Below, piece after piece: positions 1 to 7,315 of a stretch of 64,000 nt of DNA. The position numbers were made by a program, and so were the translations under genes. Source of the stretch: Actinoplanes philippinensis (GTDB lineage Bacteria > Actinomycetota > Actinomycetes > Mycobacteriales > Micromonosporaceae); assembly GCF_900113015.1 (NCBI RefSeq), contig NZ_FONV01000012.1, positions 293,308 to 357,307 of the forward strand, read 5' to 3'. The notes beneath the pieces were generated by a model. It ran no database searches. It was given only the letters and a program-made list of their open reading frames with translations, and was not told the origin of the DNA. The first letter of the stretch is position 1; each line of letters starts with the position of its first letter.

Positions 1-984
1 CGTGTCGTCGGCCTGGATCCGCACGACCCGCCCGCACGCCTTCTGGGCCTGCTGGAGGGTGTCGAGCGGATCCGGGCCGACGCGCGCGCGGCCACCGAGG
101 CCATCGCCGACCTCGGCGCCGAGGCCGTCGTGCACCTGGCGATCACCAGCGTGCCCGACAGCCGGCACGGCGGGCGTGCGGCGATGAAAGAGCAGAACGT
201 CATCGGCACCATGCAGGTGCTGGCCGCCGCCCAGGGTGCTCCCCGGCTGCGCAAACTCGTCGTGCGTTCGTCCACGGCGGCCTACGGCGCCTCCTTCCGC
301 GATCCCGCGGTCTTCACCGAGGACACCGAGCCGCGAGCGGTGCCGCGTGGCGCGTTCGCCCGCGACATCCTCGACGTCGAGGGCTATGTGCGCGGGTTCC
401 GCCGCCGCCGGCCCGAGGTCGCGGCGACCGTCCTGCGCTTCGCCCCGATGATCAGCTCGTCCGCCGAGACGTCGCTGACCCGCTACTTCGCCCAGCCGGT
501 GGTGCCCACCGTGCTCGGCCGGGACGCCCGGCTCCAGTTCGTGCACGTCGAGGACGCCCTCGAGGTCCTGCACCGCTCGGTGACCGAGGACCACCCGGGG
601 ACCTTCAACGTCGCCGGCTCCGGCGTCCTGATGCTCTCCCAGGCCGTCCGCCGGGCCGGGCGCGTCTCGCTGCCACTGCCCGAGCCGGCCCTCTCCACCG
701 GCGCGGCCCTGCTCCGCAACCTCGGCGTCGAGCAGATCGGCATGGACCAGATCGACCTCTTCGTGCACGGCCGGGTGGTGGACACGACCCGCCTGATCGG
801 TGAGTTCGGCTTCACCCCGCGTACGACGGCGGCGGCGTTCGAGGAGTTCATCCAGGCGCACGCGGCCGGCTCCACGGTCACCGCGGCCCGCCTCAGCGCC
901 GCGGAGAACGCGATTCTGGACGGCATCCGCCGGGTCCGGGCGGCCGCGGCCCAGCCGGCGCCGGCCGGACGGGAGACGCCGTGA
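1..984 (+). CDS. NAD-dependent epimerase/dehydratase family protein (5' end missing)
   Basis: The reading frame is open from base 1, so the N-terminal part with the first Gly-rich nucleotide loop lies outside the window; about 327 codons are present. The extended-SDR pattern is visible: 'GAEAVVHLAITS' (end of the second beta-alpha unit), 'VVRSSTAAYG', and a C-terminal half with 'FNVAGSGVLMLSQAV' and a predicted substrate-binding region. The usual YxxxK catalytic pair is not seen; the equivalent stretch reads AFARDILDVE, so the Tyr appears replaced by Phe. It overlaps the next gene by 4 bases (GTGA), so the two are translationally coupled and probably share a role in envelope or lipid metabolism. 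Substrate cannot be assigned. Confidence 0.85.
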   Translation, partial: RVVGLDPHDPPARLLGLLEGVERIRADARAATEAIADLGAEAVVHLAITSVPDSRHGGRAAMKEQNVIGTMQVLAAAQGAPRLRKLVVRSSTAAYGASFRDPAVFTEDTEPRAVPRGAFARDILDVEGYVRGFRRRRPEVAATVLRFAPMISSSAETSLTRYFAQPVVPTVLGRDARLQFVHVEDALEVLHRSVTEDHPGTFNVAGSGVLMLSQAVRRAGRVSLPLPEPALSTGAALLRNLGVEQIGMDQIDLFVHGRVVDTTRLIGEFGFTPRTTAAAFEEFIQAHAAGSTVTAARLSAAENAILDGIRRVRAAAAQPAPAGRETP

Positions 985-1979
985 GCCAGGACGAGTATCG
1001 CGACATGTTGCCCGGACACACCGAGTTCCGGCTGCCCGAGCCGCCGCCGGTGCAGAGGGTCAACGGCCGGCGCCCGATCCCGGAGAAGGGCGAGCCGATG
1101 CCGGAGAAACCGGAGCAGGCGCCCGTGGCCGACTCGCTGGACGTCTGGGACCGGCGGGTCGCCGACGGCCTGGCCTTCCTGCGCCGCCGCCTCGCCGGGG
1201 CGTATGAGGTGGACGAGTTCGGGTTCGACCCGGAGCTCGCCGAGACGATCTTCCACCCGCTGCTGAAGATCCTGTATCGGGACTGGTTCCGCACCGAGGT
1301 GCTCGGCATCGAGAACGTGCCGGCCGAGGGCAGCGCCCTGGTGGTCGGCAACCACTCCGGCACGATCGCGCTGGACGCGCTGATGCTCACCGTGGGCCTG
1401 CGCGACAAACATCCCGAGCAGCGCCATCTGCGGCTGCTCGGCGCCGACCTGGTCTTCCGGATGCCGCTGATGAGCGAGCTGGCCCGCGCGGCCGGCGCCA
1501 CCGTCGCCTGCAACCCGGACGCCGAGCGCCTGATGACCTCGGGACAGCTGGTCGGCGTCTTCCCGGAGGGCTTCAAGGGCATCGGGAAGAAGTTCTCCGA
1601 GCGCTACAAGCTGCAGCGCTTCGGCCGGGGCGGGTTCGTCTCGGCGGCCCTGCGCACCGGCACGCCGATCGTCCCGGTCGCGATCGTGGGCGCCGAGGAG
1701 ATCTATCCGATCCTGGCCGATCTGAAGCCGCTGGCCCGCCTCCTCGGGATCCCCTATTTCCCGATCACGCCGACCTTCCCCCTGCTGGGACCGCTGGGCA
1801 TGGTGCCGCTGCCGAGCAAGTGGCTGATCCAGTTCTGCCCACCGATCCCGACCGCGCATCTCACCGAGTTCGCGGACGATCCGCTGGTCGTCTACAACCT
1901 CGCCGATCAGGTGCGCGAGACGATCCAGGCCACCCTGCACGAGCTGTTGGAGAAGCGGCCGGACCCGTTCGGGCCGTGA
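981..1979 (+). CDS. Lysophospholipid acyltransferase family protein (PlsC-like)
   Basis: A 332-residue protein starting with GTG inside the stop region of the upstream epimerase gene. Residues 1-80 are a polar extension. The acyltransferase domain follows, with the catalytic block NHSGTIALD (His125, Asp132) and the second block FPEGFKGIGK near residue 195, which binds the glycerol phosphate moiety in this family. PlsC-type enzymes transfer an acyl chain from acyl-CoA or acyl-ACP to a glycerol or lysolipid acceptor at the membrane. The His-Asp spacing is six residues rather than the four of classical PlsC, as seen in related actinobacterial proteins. Acceptor unknown. Confidence 0.88.
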   Translation: MSQDEYRDMLPGHTEFRLPEPPPVQRVNGRRPIPEKGEPMPEKPEQAPVADSLDVWDRRVADGLAFLRRRLAGAYEVDEFGFDPELAETIFHPLLKILYRDWFRTEVLGIENVPAEGSALVVGNHSGTIALDALMLTVGLRDKHPEQRHLRLLGADLVFRMPLMSELARAAGATVACNPDAERLMTSGQLVGVFPEGFKGIGKKFSERYKLQRFGRGGFVSAALRTGTPIVPVAIVGAEEIYPILADLKPLARLLGIPYFPITPTFPLLGPLGMVPLPSKWLIQFCPPIPTAHLTEFADDPLVVYNLADQVRETIQATLHELLEKRPDPFGP

Positions 1980-2036
1980 CCTGGGGGAGTGCCAATCTTC
2001 TGGAGCGGCCCACCGGTCCGTCCTATAGTGACGGTT

Positions 2037-2077
2037 GAGGGGCGGCCCCGGAGTGTTGATCTCCGGCACCGCCCCTC
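2037..2077. terminator. Bidirectional intrinsic terminator
   Basis: GAGGGGCGG (2037-2045) pairs with CCGCCCCTC (2069-2077), and CCGGAG (2048-2053) pairs with CTCCGG (2061-2066) inside it. The hairpin lies between the convergent acyltransferase and DUF5667 genes and can serve both strands. There is no long U tract, as is usual in actinobacteria. Confidence 0.75.
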
Positions 2078-2105
2078 GCCATGCTTACGGCGCGAGACTC
2101 CCTGG

Positions 2106-3260
2106 TCAGAAGAGGTCGCCGAGCAGGCCGCCCAGTCCACCGTCCGGCTCGTCGAGCGGATCGAACTGCGGGTCGACCGGCTCCTCGTCGATCATCGGCG
2201 CCACCCCGTCGGTGACGGCCGGCGTCGCGGTGGCGGCGGCCGACTTGTTCGGCTTCACGGACTGACCGGTGGCCCCCGGCGCGGCGGCGGCGCTCGACTT
2301 GGCCGGCTTCGGCGCGGTGGCCGGGCCGTTCTGCCGGGTCCCGGCCTTGGTGCCGGAGCCGCTCTGCGGTGACGTCCCGCTCGGCTCGGCGGCGCGGTTC
2401 TCCTCGGCCGCGCAGTCGCGCAGCTTCGGCCCGAGCGCGTCCGAGCCGGCCGGTGTCACCTTGTCGCAGGCGAGCCCGGTGCGCAGCGTCTCGGCCCGCT
2501 TGACGACGTCCTCCAGCAGGCCGAGTGACAGGGTCGCCCGGTCCCGGTTGGGCGCCGAGAGTCGCTCCAGCGCCGGCGTGAAGGTGGTGCGCTGGTCGTC
2601 GACGAAGTCGTCGAGGGTGGCCAGCGGCTTGGTGTCCTGCTGAGACACCGCCGACGTGGTGAGCAGCCGGACGCCCTTGCGGGTGTCGGCGTCCATGTCG
2701 TCCAGCACCAGGGCGAGGCCCGGCTCGTCGCCGTTCATCGCCATGGCCTCGGAGAGACGCGTACGAGCGAAGTCCAGCGACAGCTGGCCACGGGTCACGT
2801 CGGACCCGGCGATCGCCAGCTGGGCCCGCTCGGTCTGGCGCTTGACGCTGTACAGCATCTCGCCGGGTGACGCGCTCTCGCTGGCCGCGGAGATCCCGGA
2901 GACGGCCATCGCGCCGGCGGCCACGCCGATCACGATCGCTCCGCGGGCACGTATCCGGCGCCCGAACAGCGGCCGCCGGACGACCGGCTCGGCGACGGGT
3001 TCGGGATCGGCCTCGGCGTCGCTCAGCCCGATGCCGTCCCGCTCGGCTGTGGCGACCAGCATGGCGCGCAGGCCGACGCGGAACTCGGAGTCGACCGGTG
3101 CGCCGGGCCGGGCCGTGGAGAGCCGGTTGCTGATGGCGACCAGCCGGTTCAGCTCCTCGTCGGCCTGCCCACGACTGTGGTGCCGACGGGCGCCACCGGC
3201 GTCGTCGAGAAGTTCCGCGAAGCGCTCGGCACTCCGGGAGTTCGGAAAAGCGAACTTCAC
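2106..3260 (-). CDS. rsbN: DUF5667 domain protein, probable anti-sigma factor (RsbN-like)
   Basis: The start is GTG at 3260, preceded by a strong Shine-Dalgarno (GAGGGGAGG); upstream in-frame codons are Arg-rich and unlikely to be coding. The 384-residue product has a cytoplasmic N-terminal part, one hydrophobic segment (about residues 100-120, 'GAIVIGVAAGAMAVSGISAA'), then the DUF5667 region with 'SPGEMLYSVKRQTERAQLAI' and a Pro/Ala/Lys-rich C-terminal tail. In Streptomyces the gene directly after bldN encodes RsbN, a membrane anti-sigma factor holding BldN until development proceeds. The same order is seen here, 175 bases downstream of the sigma gene on the same strand. The name is by synteny and domain; direct binding to the sigma factor is inference. 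Confidence 0.75.
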   Translation of the reverse strand: MKFAFPNSRSAERFAELLDDAGGARRHHSRGQADEELNRLVAISNRLSTARPGAPVDSEFRVGLRAMLVATAERDGIGLSDAEADPEPVAEPVVRRPLFGRRIRARGAIVIGVAAGAMAVSGISAASESASPGEMLYSVKRQTERAQLAIAGSDVTRGQLSLDFARTRLSEAMAMNGDEPGLALVLDDMDADTRKGVRLLTTSAVSQQDTKPLATLDDFVDDQRTTFTPALERLSAPNRDRATLSLGLLEDVVKRAETLRTGLACDKVTPAGSDALGPKLRDCAAEENRAAEPSGTSPQSGSGTKAGTRQNGPATAPKPAKSSAAAAPGATGQSVKPNKSAAATATPAVTDGVAPMIDEEPVDPQFDPLDEPDGGLGGLLGDLF

Positions 3261-3435
3261 CGTGGGCACCTCCCCTCGCTCGTGACTGTCTCGCCGGCCA
3301 GGAGACCGGCGTCGGCGACCGGACCGCAGAAGACGGTCCCGGGTCGCATCCGGACAAACGCGCGACACGCGGCACCGGTTACGGGTGCCGGGCGGCGCCA
3401 TCGGGTATCGGAGATCGACAGATCGGTACTTTCGC

Positions 3436-4359
3436 TCAAGACTGGAACCCGTCGGGCAGGAGCCGGTTGAGCGCGCGGACGGCCCGGTACTGCAGGGCCT
3501 TGATGGCGCCCTCGTTCTTGCCCATGGTCTGCGCGGTCTCGGCGACCGAGAAGCCCTGGAGGAACCGCAGCACGATGCATTCCTGCTGCTCCGGGTTGAG
3601 CTGCTTGACCGCGGTGAGCAGGGCGACGTTGGTGATGTGGTCGACCACCGCGGACTCCGGGCTGCCCTCCGGGCCCCGGTCCTCGCGGTCGGCGTCGAGC
3701 ACGTCGCCGGTGGTCACCTCAAGGCGGTAGCGGCCGGACTTGAAGTGGTCGGCGACCAGGTTCCGGGCGATGGTGACCAGCCAGGCGCCCAGGTCGCGGC
3801 CCTGCCAGGTGAAGCTGCCGATGCGCTTGAGAGCGCGCAGGAAGGTGTCCGAGGTGAGATCCTCGGCCAGTTGGCGGTTGCCGACCCGGAAGTAGACGAA
3901 GCGGAAGACCGTGTCCACGTACCGGTCGTAGATCAGGCCGAACGCCTCGGCCTCGCCGGCTTGGGCACGCTCGACCAGCGCCCACACCTCGGCGGCCGGG
4001 TCACCGCGGTCCGGGCGGGCCTTCGGCGGCGCGGACTCGGTCGGCGGGCCGGTGGTGCTCTGCGTCGGCAGGACCACGGTGTGCTCGCCCGGGGTGACGG
4101 CCTCCCCGTCGCCGATGTGGGAGCGCTGGCCCGCGGTGGGTTGCGCCGGCGGACGGGGCGCACCGGGGCGGCTGCCGCCGAACTTCCCGTTCGCGGTGTT
4201 CGGGGAGGCGACCGCGGGTGGGGCGTTGGGCGTGCGGCGGCTCCCGGTCTGCTTGGGGCTCTCACCCCGGATGGCGTTGACGATCATCCCCCCAGCCGTG
4301 TCGCGCAAAGCATTCAGAACATCGCGGTGGTACGGACCCTCCGCGTACACATGAGTCAC
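3436..4359 (-). CDS. bldN: BldN-like ECF RNA polymerase sigma factor
   Basis: A 307-residue sigma-70 family protein. Region 2 spans about residues 133-205 (IYDRYVDTVFRFVYFRVG, AEDLTSDTFLRALKRIGSFTW) and region 4 about 243-300 (LNPEQQECIVLRFLQGFSVAETAQTMGK, then the recognition helix). Both match the developmental sigma factor BldN of Streptomyces, which drives aerial hyphae genes. The first about 125 residues are a Pro/Thr/Gly-rich extension; Streptomyces BldN also carries an N-terminal extension that is removed, and here it looks longer. Start GTG at 4359 has AGGAGG four bases upstream. The downstream neighbour is the RsbN-like protein. A BldD-like box lies 55-65 bases upstream of the start. 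Confidence 0.9.
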   Translation of the reverse strand: MTHVYAEGPYHRDVLNALRDTAGGMIVNAIRGESPKQTGSRRTPNAPPAVASPNTANGKFGGSRPGAPRPPAQPTAGQRSHIGDGEAVTPGEHTVVLPTQSTTGPPTESAPPKARPDRGDPAAEVWALVERAQAGEAEAFGLIYDRYVDTVFRFVYFRVGNRQLAEDLTSDTFLRALKRIGSFTWQGRDLGAWLVTIARNLVADHFKSGRYRLEVTTGDVLDADREDRGPEGSPESAVVDHITNVALLTAVKQLNPEQQECIVLRFLQGFSVAETAQTMGKNEGAIKALQYRAVRALNRLLPDGFQS

Positions 4360-4413
4360 TGCGCCTCCTCAGCCCGGCGGGCCTCCGGCGACAGCGAATC
4401 CGTCCCGCCAGAC

Positions 4414-4423
4414 GTGAATTCAC
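4414..4423. promoter_or_regulatory. BldD-like box upstream of bldN
   Basis: The sequence GTGAATTCAC followed by C matches the two half sites (GTGA and TCACC) of the BldD operator known from Streptomyces, with a 2-base centre. bldN is a known direct BldD target there. Position is 55-65 bases before the bldN start, compatible with repression at the promoter. Assignment is inference from motif and context. Confidence 0.45.
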
Positions 4424-4596
4424 CGTGATTCCGTGCTTTGTGGGGCACAGCGGCCTCCTCGGGATGAGGGTGGGTCACTCTTAACAAAAGTGGTCAATCA
4501 CAACAAAATGGGTGGGTAACCGGCGTATAGACCGGTCAACCTCACCCGTTGGTGTGTATTCCGTTACACAGTGCGGAAGTATTGCCGACATCGGAC

Positions 4597-4628
4597 ACGC
4601 GGAGTCGCACATTGTGTGCGCTCCGCGT
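4597..4628. promoter_or_regulatory. Large inverted repeat
   Basis: ACGCGGAG-T-CGCACA (4597-4611) faces TGTGCG-CTCCGCGT (4615-4628): 14 complementary positions with one bulged T and a 3-base centre. It could be a terminator-like stem or a protein-binding dyad. No U tract follows on either strand, so an operator or leader structure is at least as likely. Confidence 0.5.
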
Positions 4629-4659
4629 AAAGCCGCGAACCGCGCCAACACCGCAAGAC

Positions 4660-4680
4660 ACGTCAAGGTCACCTTGACGT
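4660..4680. promoter_or_regulatory. Perfect 21-bp palindrome, candidate operator
   Basis: ACGTCAAGGT (4660-4669) and its exact reverse complement (4671-4680) flank a single C. It ends 55 bases before the start of the acyl-CoA synthetase gene, the right place for a TetR- or GntR-type repressor site. No regulator gene is adjacent, so the cognate protein is unknown. Confidence 0.55.
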
Positions 4681-4735
4681 AAGAAGCCGCTTTCAGGACG
4701 GACGGGCTGTCCGCCGTCCCGGTGACGGCACGTTT

Positions 4736-6190
4736 GTGCCAGACTCGGGCCTCGTGGAGGAAACCGCCCGCGACGCGGTCGCCGAGGCTGCCGGCCGGCG
4801 CCCCGGCCACCCCGCGCTGATCGCCGGGGACACCGTGATCACCTGGGCCGAACTGGACACCAGGGTGTCCGCCGCGGCCCGCTGGATCGCGTCCCGCACG
4901 TCACCCGGCGACCGGGTCGCGCTGCTGCTCGGCAACACCGTCGATTTCGCCGTCGCCTATTTCGGCGTGCTTCGGGCCGGGCGGGTCGCGGTGCCGCTGA
5001 ACCCCGGTTACACCGGCGACGAGCGCGACCACGCGATCACCGACTCGGGCGCGTCGCTGGTGGTGGACGGCCCGCCCGGCGCCGCGGAGGACGGCGCTGC
5101 TCCGGCCGTACCCCGGAGGTCCGATCTTGCGGTTCTGCTCTACACGTCGGGCACCAGCGGGCGCCCCAAGGGCGCCATGCTCACCCACGCCGCGCTCGCC
5201 GCGAACCACGACCAGCTCGACCGGATCGAGCCGCCCGTCGTGGGGCCGGACGACGTGGTCCTGCTCGCCGTGCCGTTCTTCCACGCCTACGGCCTGAACA
5301 CCGGGCTCGGCAGCGTCGCACACCACGCGGCGACCGGCGTGCTGGCCGAGCGCTTCGATCCGGAGGCGACACTCGATCTGATCACCCGGCACGGCGTCAC
5401 CGTCACGGTCGGCGTGCCCGGGATGTACCAGGCCTGGACCACGGTCCCGGCGGCGGGCGAGGCGCTGAGCGGCGTCCGGACCGCGGTGTGCGGCGCGGCG
5501 CCGCTGGACACCGGCGTCGCGGCGCGCTTCCGCGCGATGACCGGCCGGGCGATCCTGATCGGGTACGGGTTGACCGAAACCGCCCCGGTCCTGACCACGA
5601 CGGCGGTCAGCGACCGGGACAAGAGCGGCTCGATCGGCCGGCCGCTGCCCGGTGTCGAGCTGCTGTTGCGTACCCCGGCGGGCGCCGAGCTGTGGCGTGA
5701 CGGCACCGCGTCGATCGACGAGGATCTCGAGATCGCCGAGTCGGCCGGCACCGACCCCGGCGAGATCGTGGTGCGCGGCCCCAATCTGTTCTCCGGGTAC
5801 TGGCCGGACGGCAGGGACGGGCCCGGCCCGGACGGCTGGTGGCCGACCGGGGACGTGGCCTACGCCGACGGCGACGGTGACCTGGTGCTCGTCGACCGCA
5901 TCGGTGAGCTGATCCTGGTGAACGGCTTCAACGTCTACCCGGCCGAGATCGAGCGGGTGCTGATGGCGCATCCGCGGGTCACCGGCGTGGCCGTGGTCGG
6001 TGTGCCGGACACGACGACCGGGCAGCGGCCGTACGCGTACGTCACGGTGACCGGCGACCCGCAGCCCAGCACGACCGAGCTGCAGGTGCACTGCGCGGCC
6101 CGGCTGGCCCGCTTCAAGCTGCCCGGTGTCGAGCTGGTCGACGAGCTGCCGCGAACGGTGATCGGCAAGGTACGGAAGAGGGACCTGTGA
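4736..6190 (+). CDS. AMP-dependent acyl-CoA synthetase/ligase
   Basis: A 484-residue member of the ANL adenylating superfamily, which activates a carboxylic acid with ATP and transfers it to CoA. The phosphate-binding loop YTSGTSGRPKG is at residues 136-146, the aromatic motif YGLTETAP at about 278-285, the hinge 'GDVAYADGDGDLVLVDRIGELI' near 380-400 and the catalytic Lys at 478 (IGKVRKRDL). It is shorter than usual before the P-loop. Start is GTG at 4736; GTG at 4754 is an alternative. The stop overlaps the following gene by 4 bases. A perfect palindrome upstream suggests repressor control. Similarity suggests a fatty or aromatic acid substrate; which one is not visible. Confidence 0.9.
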   Translation: MPDSGLVEETARDAVAEAAGRRPGHPALIAGDTVITWAELDTRVSAAARWIASRTSPGDRVALLLGNTVDFAVAYFGVLRAGRVAVPLNPGYTGDERDHAITDSGASLVVDGPPGAAEDGAAPAVPRRSDLAVLLYTSGTSGRPKGAMLTHAALAANHDQLDRIEPPVVGPDDVVLLAVPFFHAYGLNTGLGSVAHHAATGVLAERFDPEATLDLITRHGVTVTVGVPGMYQAWTTVPAAGEALSGVRTAVCGAAPLDTGVAARFRAMTGRAILIGYGLTETAPVLTTTAVSDRDKSGSIGRPLPGVELLLRTPAGAELWRDGTASIDEDLEIAESAGTDPGEIVVRGPNLFSGYWPDGRDGPGPDGWWPTGDVAYADGDGDLVLVDRIGELILVNGFNVYPAEIERVLMAHPRVTGVAVVGVPDTTTGQRPYAYVTVTGDPQPSTTELQVHCAARLARFKLPGVELVDELPRTVIGKVRKRDL

Positions 6191-6432
6191 GACTGACCCT
6201 GATCAGCCGCGAGGGCTGCCACCTGTGCGAGGTGGCCGAGCAGACGCTGGACCGGATCGCGCCCGGCGAGTGGGCCAAGGTCGACGTGGACTCCGACATC
6301 GAGCTGGAGCGCGACTACGGCGACCGGGTGCCGGTGCTGCTGCTCGACGGCAAGGAGCACGGGTACTGGCGGATCGAGGAGGACCGGCTCCTGCGGGATT
6401 TGACTCGACAGCCCGGTGAGCCCCGGCTGTAG
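6187..6432 (+). CDS. Glutaredoxin-like small redox protein
   Basis: An 81-residue protein with the redox pair Cys11-His-Leu-Cys14 (EGCHLCEVAEQ) straight after the first beta strand, a thioredoxin fold pattern, and the cis-Pro in 'RVPVLLLDGKE'. It belongs to the short glutaredoxin-like (DUF836) group common in actinobacteria. It starts with GTG inside the stop region of the acyl-CoA synthetase gene (4-base overlap), so both are one transcript. Its partner is unknown; a thiol-disulfide or mycothiol-linked role is plausible. Confidence 0.85.
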   Translation: MRLTLISREGCHLCEVAEQTLDRIAPGEWAKVDVDSDIELERDYGDRVPVLLLDGKEHGYWRIEEDRLLRDLTRQPGEPRL

Positions 6433-6441
6433 GTTCGCCGG

Positions 6442-7083
6442 GTGACAGCTACGCACCTGGTCTGGGACTGGAACGGCACCCTTCTCGACGACCTGCACCT
6501 GGTCGTTTCCTCGACGAACGTCGCCTTCGCCTCGGCGGGCGGGCGCGACGTCGGCTCCGACGAACACCGGCGGGCCTTCCGGCGGCCGGTCGCCGACTTC
6601 TACGCCGAGATGCTCGGCCGCGCGATCGACGAGGAGGAGTTCGGCCGCCTGGACCGGATCTTCCACGACGCGTACCGCCTCGGGCTGACCGACGTGACGC
6701 TGGCCGCCGACGCGCAGGCCGCCATCAAGAGCTGGCCGGGCAGCCAGTCGCTGCTGTCCATGTGGTTCCACCACGAGCTGGTCCCGGCGGTCGAGGGCTA
6801 CGGCCTGGCCGGGATGTTCACCCGGATCGACGGCCTGCGGGCCGAGCTGGGCGGCGGTTTCAAGGCCGCGCACCTCGCCGCCCACCTGGCCGAGCTCGGT
6901 GTCGACGGCCGTGACGTGGTGATGATCGGCGACTCGCTGGACGACGCCGACGCAGCCGAGTCGGTCGGCGGGCACGCGGTGCTCTACACCGGCGGATTCA
7001 CCGATCCGGCCCGGTTGCGTGAATCCGGGCGTCCGGTCGCCGACACGCTGGTAGAGGCGGTAAAGATGGCCATGTCACTCTGA
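6442..7083 (+). CDS. HAD family hydrolase (phosphoglycolate phosphatase-like)
   Basis: A 213-residue HAD phosphatase. Motif I is WDWNGTLLDD with the nucleophile Asp9; the second acidic residue of the usual DxD is Asn11, as in several Gph-like actinobacterial members. Motif IV is 'VVMIGDSLDDADAAESVG' near residue 155, with the metal-binding Asp residues, and a helical cap lies between. Start GTG at 6442 is 9 bases after the preceding stop. The hexamer TAGGTT (6430-6435) lies 6 bases upstream and overlaps that stop, so an internal leaderless promoter is possible. Substrate unknown. Confidence 0.85.
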   Translation: MTATHLVWDWNGTLLDDLHLVVSSTNVAFASAGGRDVGSDEHRRAFRRPVADFYAEMLGRAIDEEEFGRLDRIFHDAYRLGLTDVTLAADAQAAIKSWPGSQSLLSMWFHHELVPAVEGYGLAGMFTRIDGLRAELGGGFKAAHLAAHLAELGVDGRDVVMIGDSLDDADAAESVGGHAVLYTGGFTDPARLRESGRPVADTLVEAVKMAMSL

Positions 7084-7150
7084 GCTGAGTGGCCCTGGCG
7101 GGGTTCGAAAGGTAATACTCGACAGGTCGGCCCGACTAACACAACCGGGC

Positions 7151-7180
7151 CGATCTTGTCCAATTGTCCCGACAAGATCG
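7151..7180. terminator. Perfect 10-bp inverted repeat upstream of rex
   Basis: CGATCTTGTC (7151-7160) and GACAAGATCG (7171-7180) are exact complements around a 10-base loop. It lies 67 bases after the HAD gene and 4 bases before the Rex operator. It may end transcription of the HAD gene or be a second binding site; no clear U tract follows. Confidence 0.5.
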
Positions 7181-7184
7181 CGAT

Positions 7185-7202
7185 TTGTGCACGCCTTCAC
7201 AA
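7185..7202. promoter_or_regulatory. Rex operator (ROP site)
   Basis: TTGTGCACGCCTTCACAA agrees with the Rex consensus TTGTGAANNNNTTCACAA at all but one defined position. It sits about 115 bases before the rex start. A possible -10 hexamer (TACTCT, near 7208) is immediately downstream, so bound Rex would block transcription of rex and the hem genes until NADH rises. This fits the autoregulated rex-hemACD operon of Streptomyces. Confidence 0.85.
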
Positions 7203-7315
7203 GCGCCTACTCTGTGACTCCGACGAGCCCCGCTACCACAGCCACCCCAAGAGGGTTCAACCGGTATCGCACAGACGGGGCTCACCGCAGGTTCGCCTCG
7301 TCGGCACGGAGTCAG

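Larger units (their letters stand above)
4360..4735. other. 376-bp divergent intergenic region with several dyads
   Basis: No gene is seen here. It separates bldN (minus) from the acyl-CoA synthetase gene (plus). It is clearly richer in A+T than its surroundings between 4480 and 4570. It holds a GTGA/TCAC box at 4414-4423, a large bulged dyad at 4597-4628 and a perfect odd palindrome at 4660-4680, each listed separately. Confidence 0.7.
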
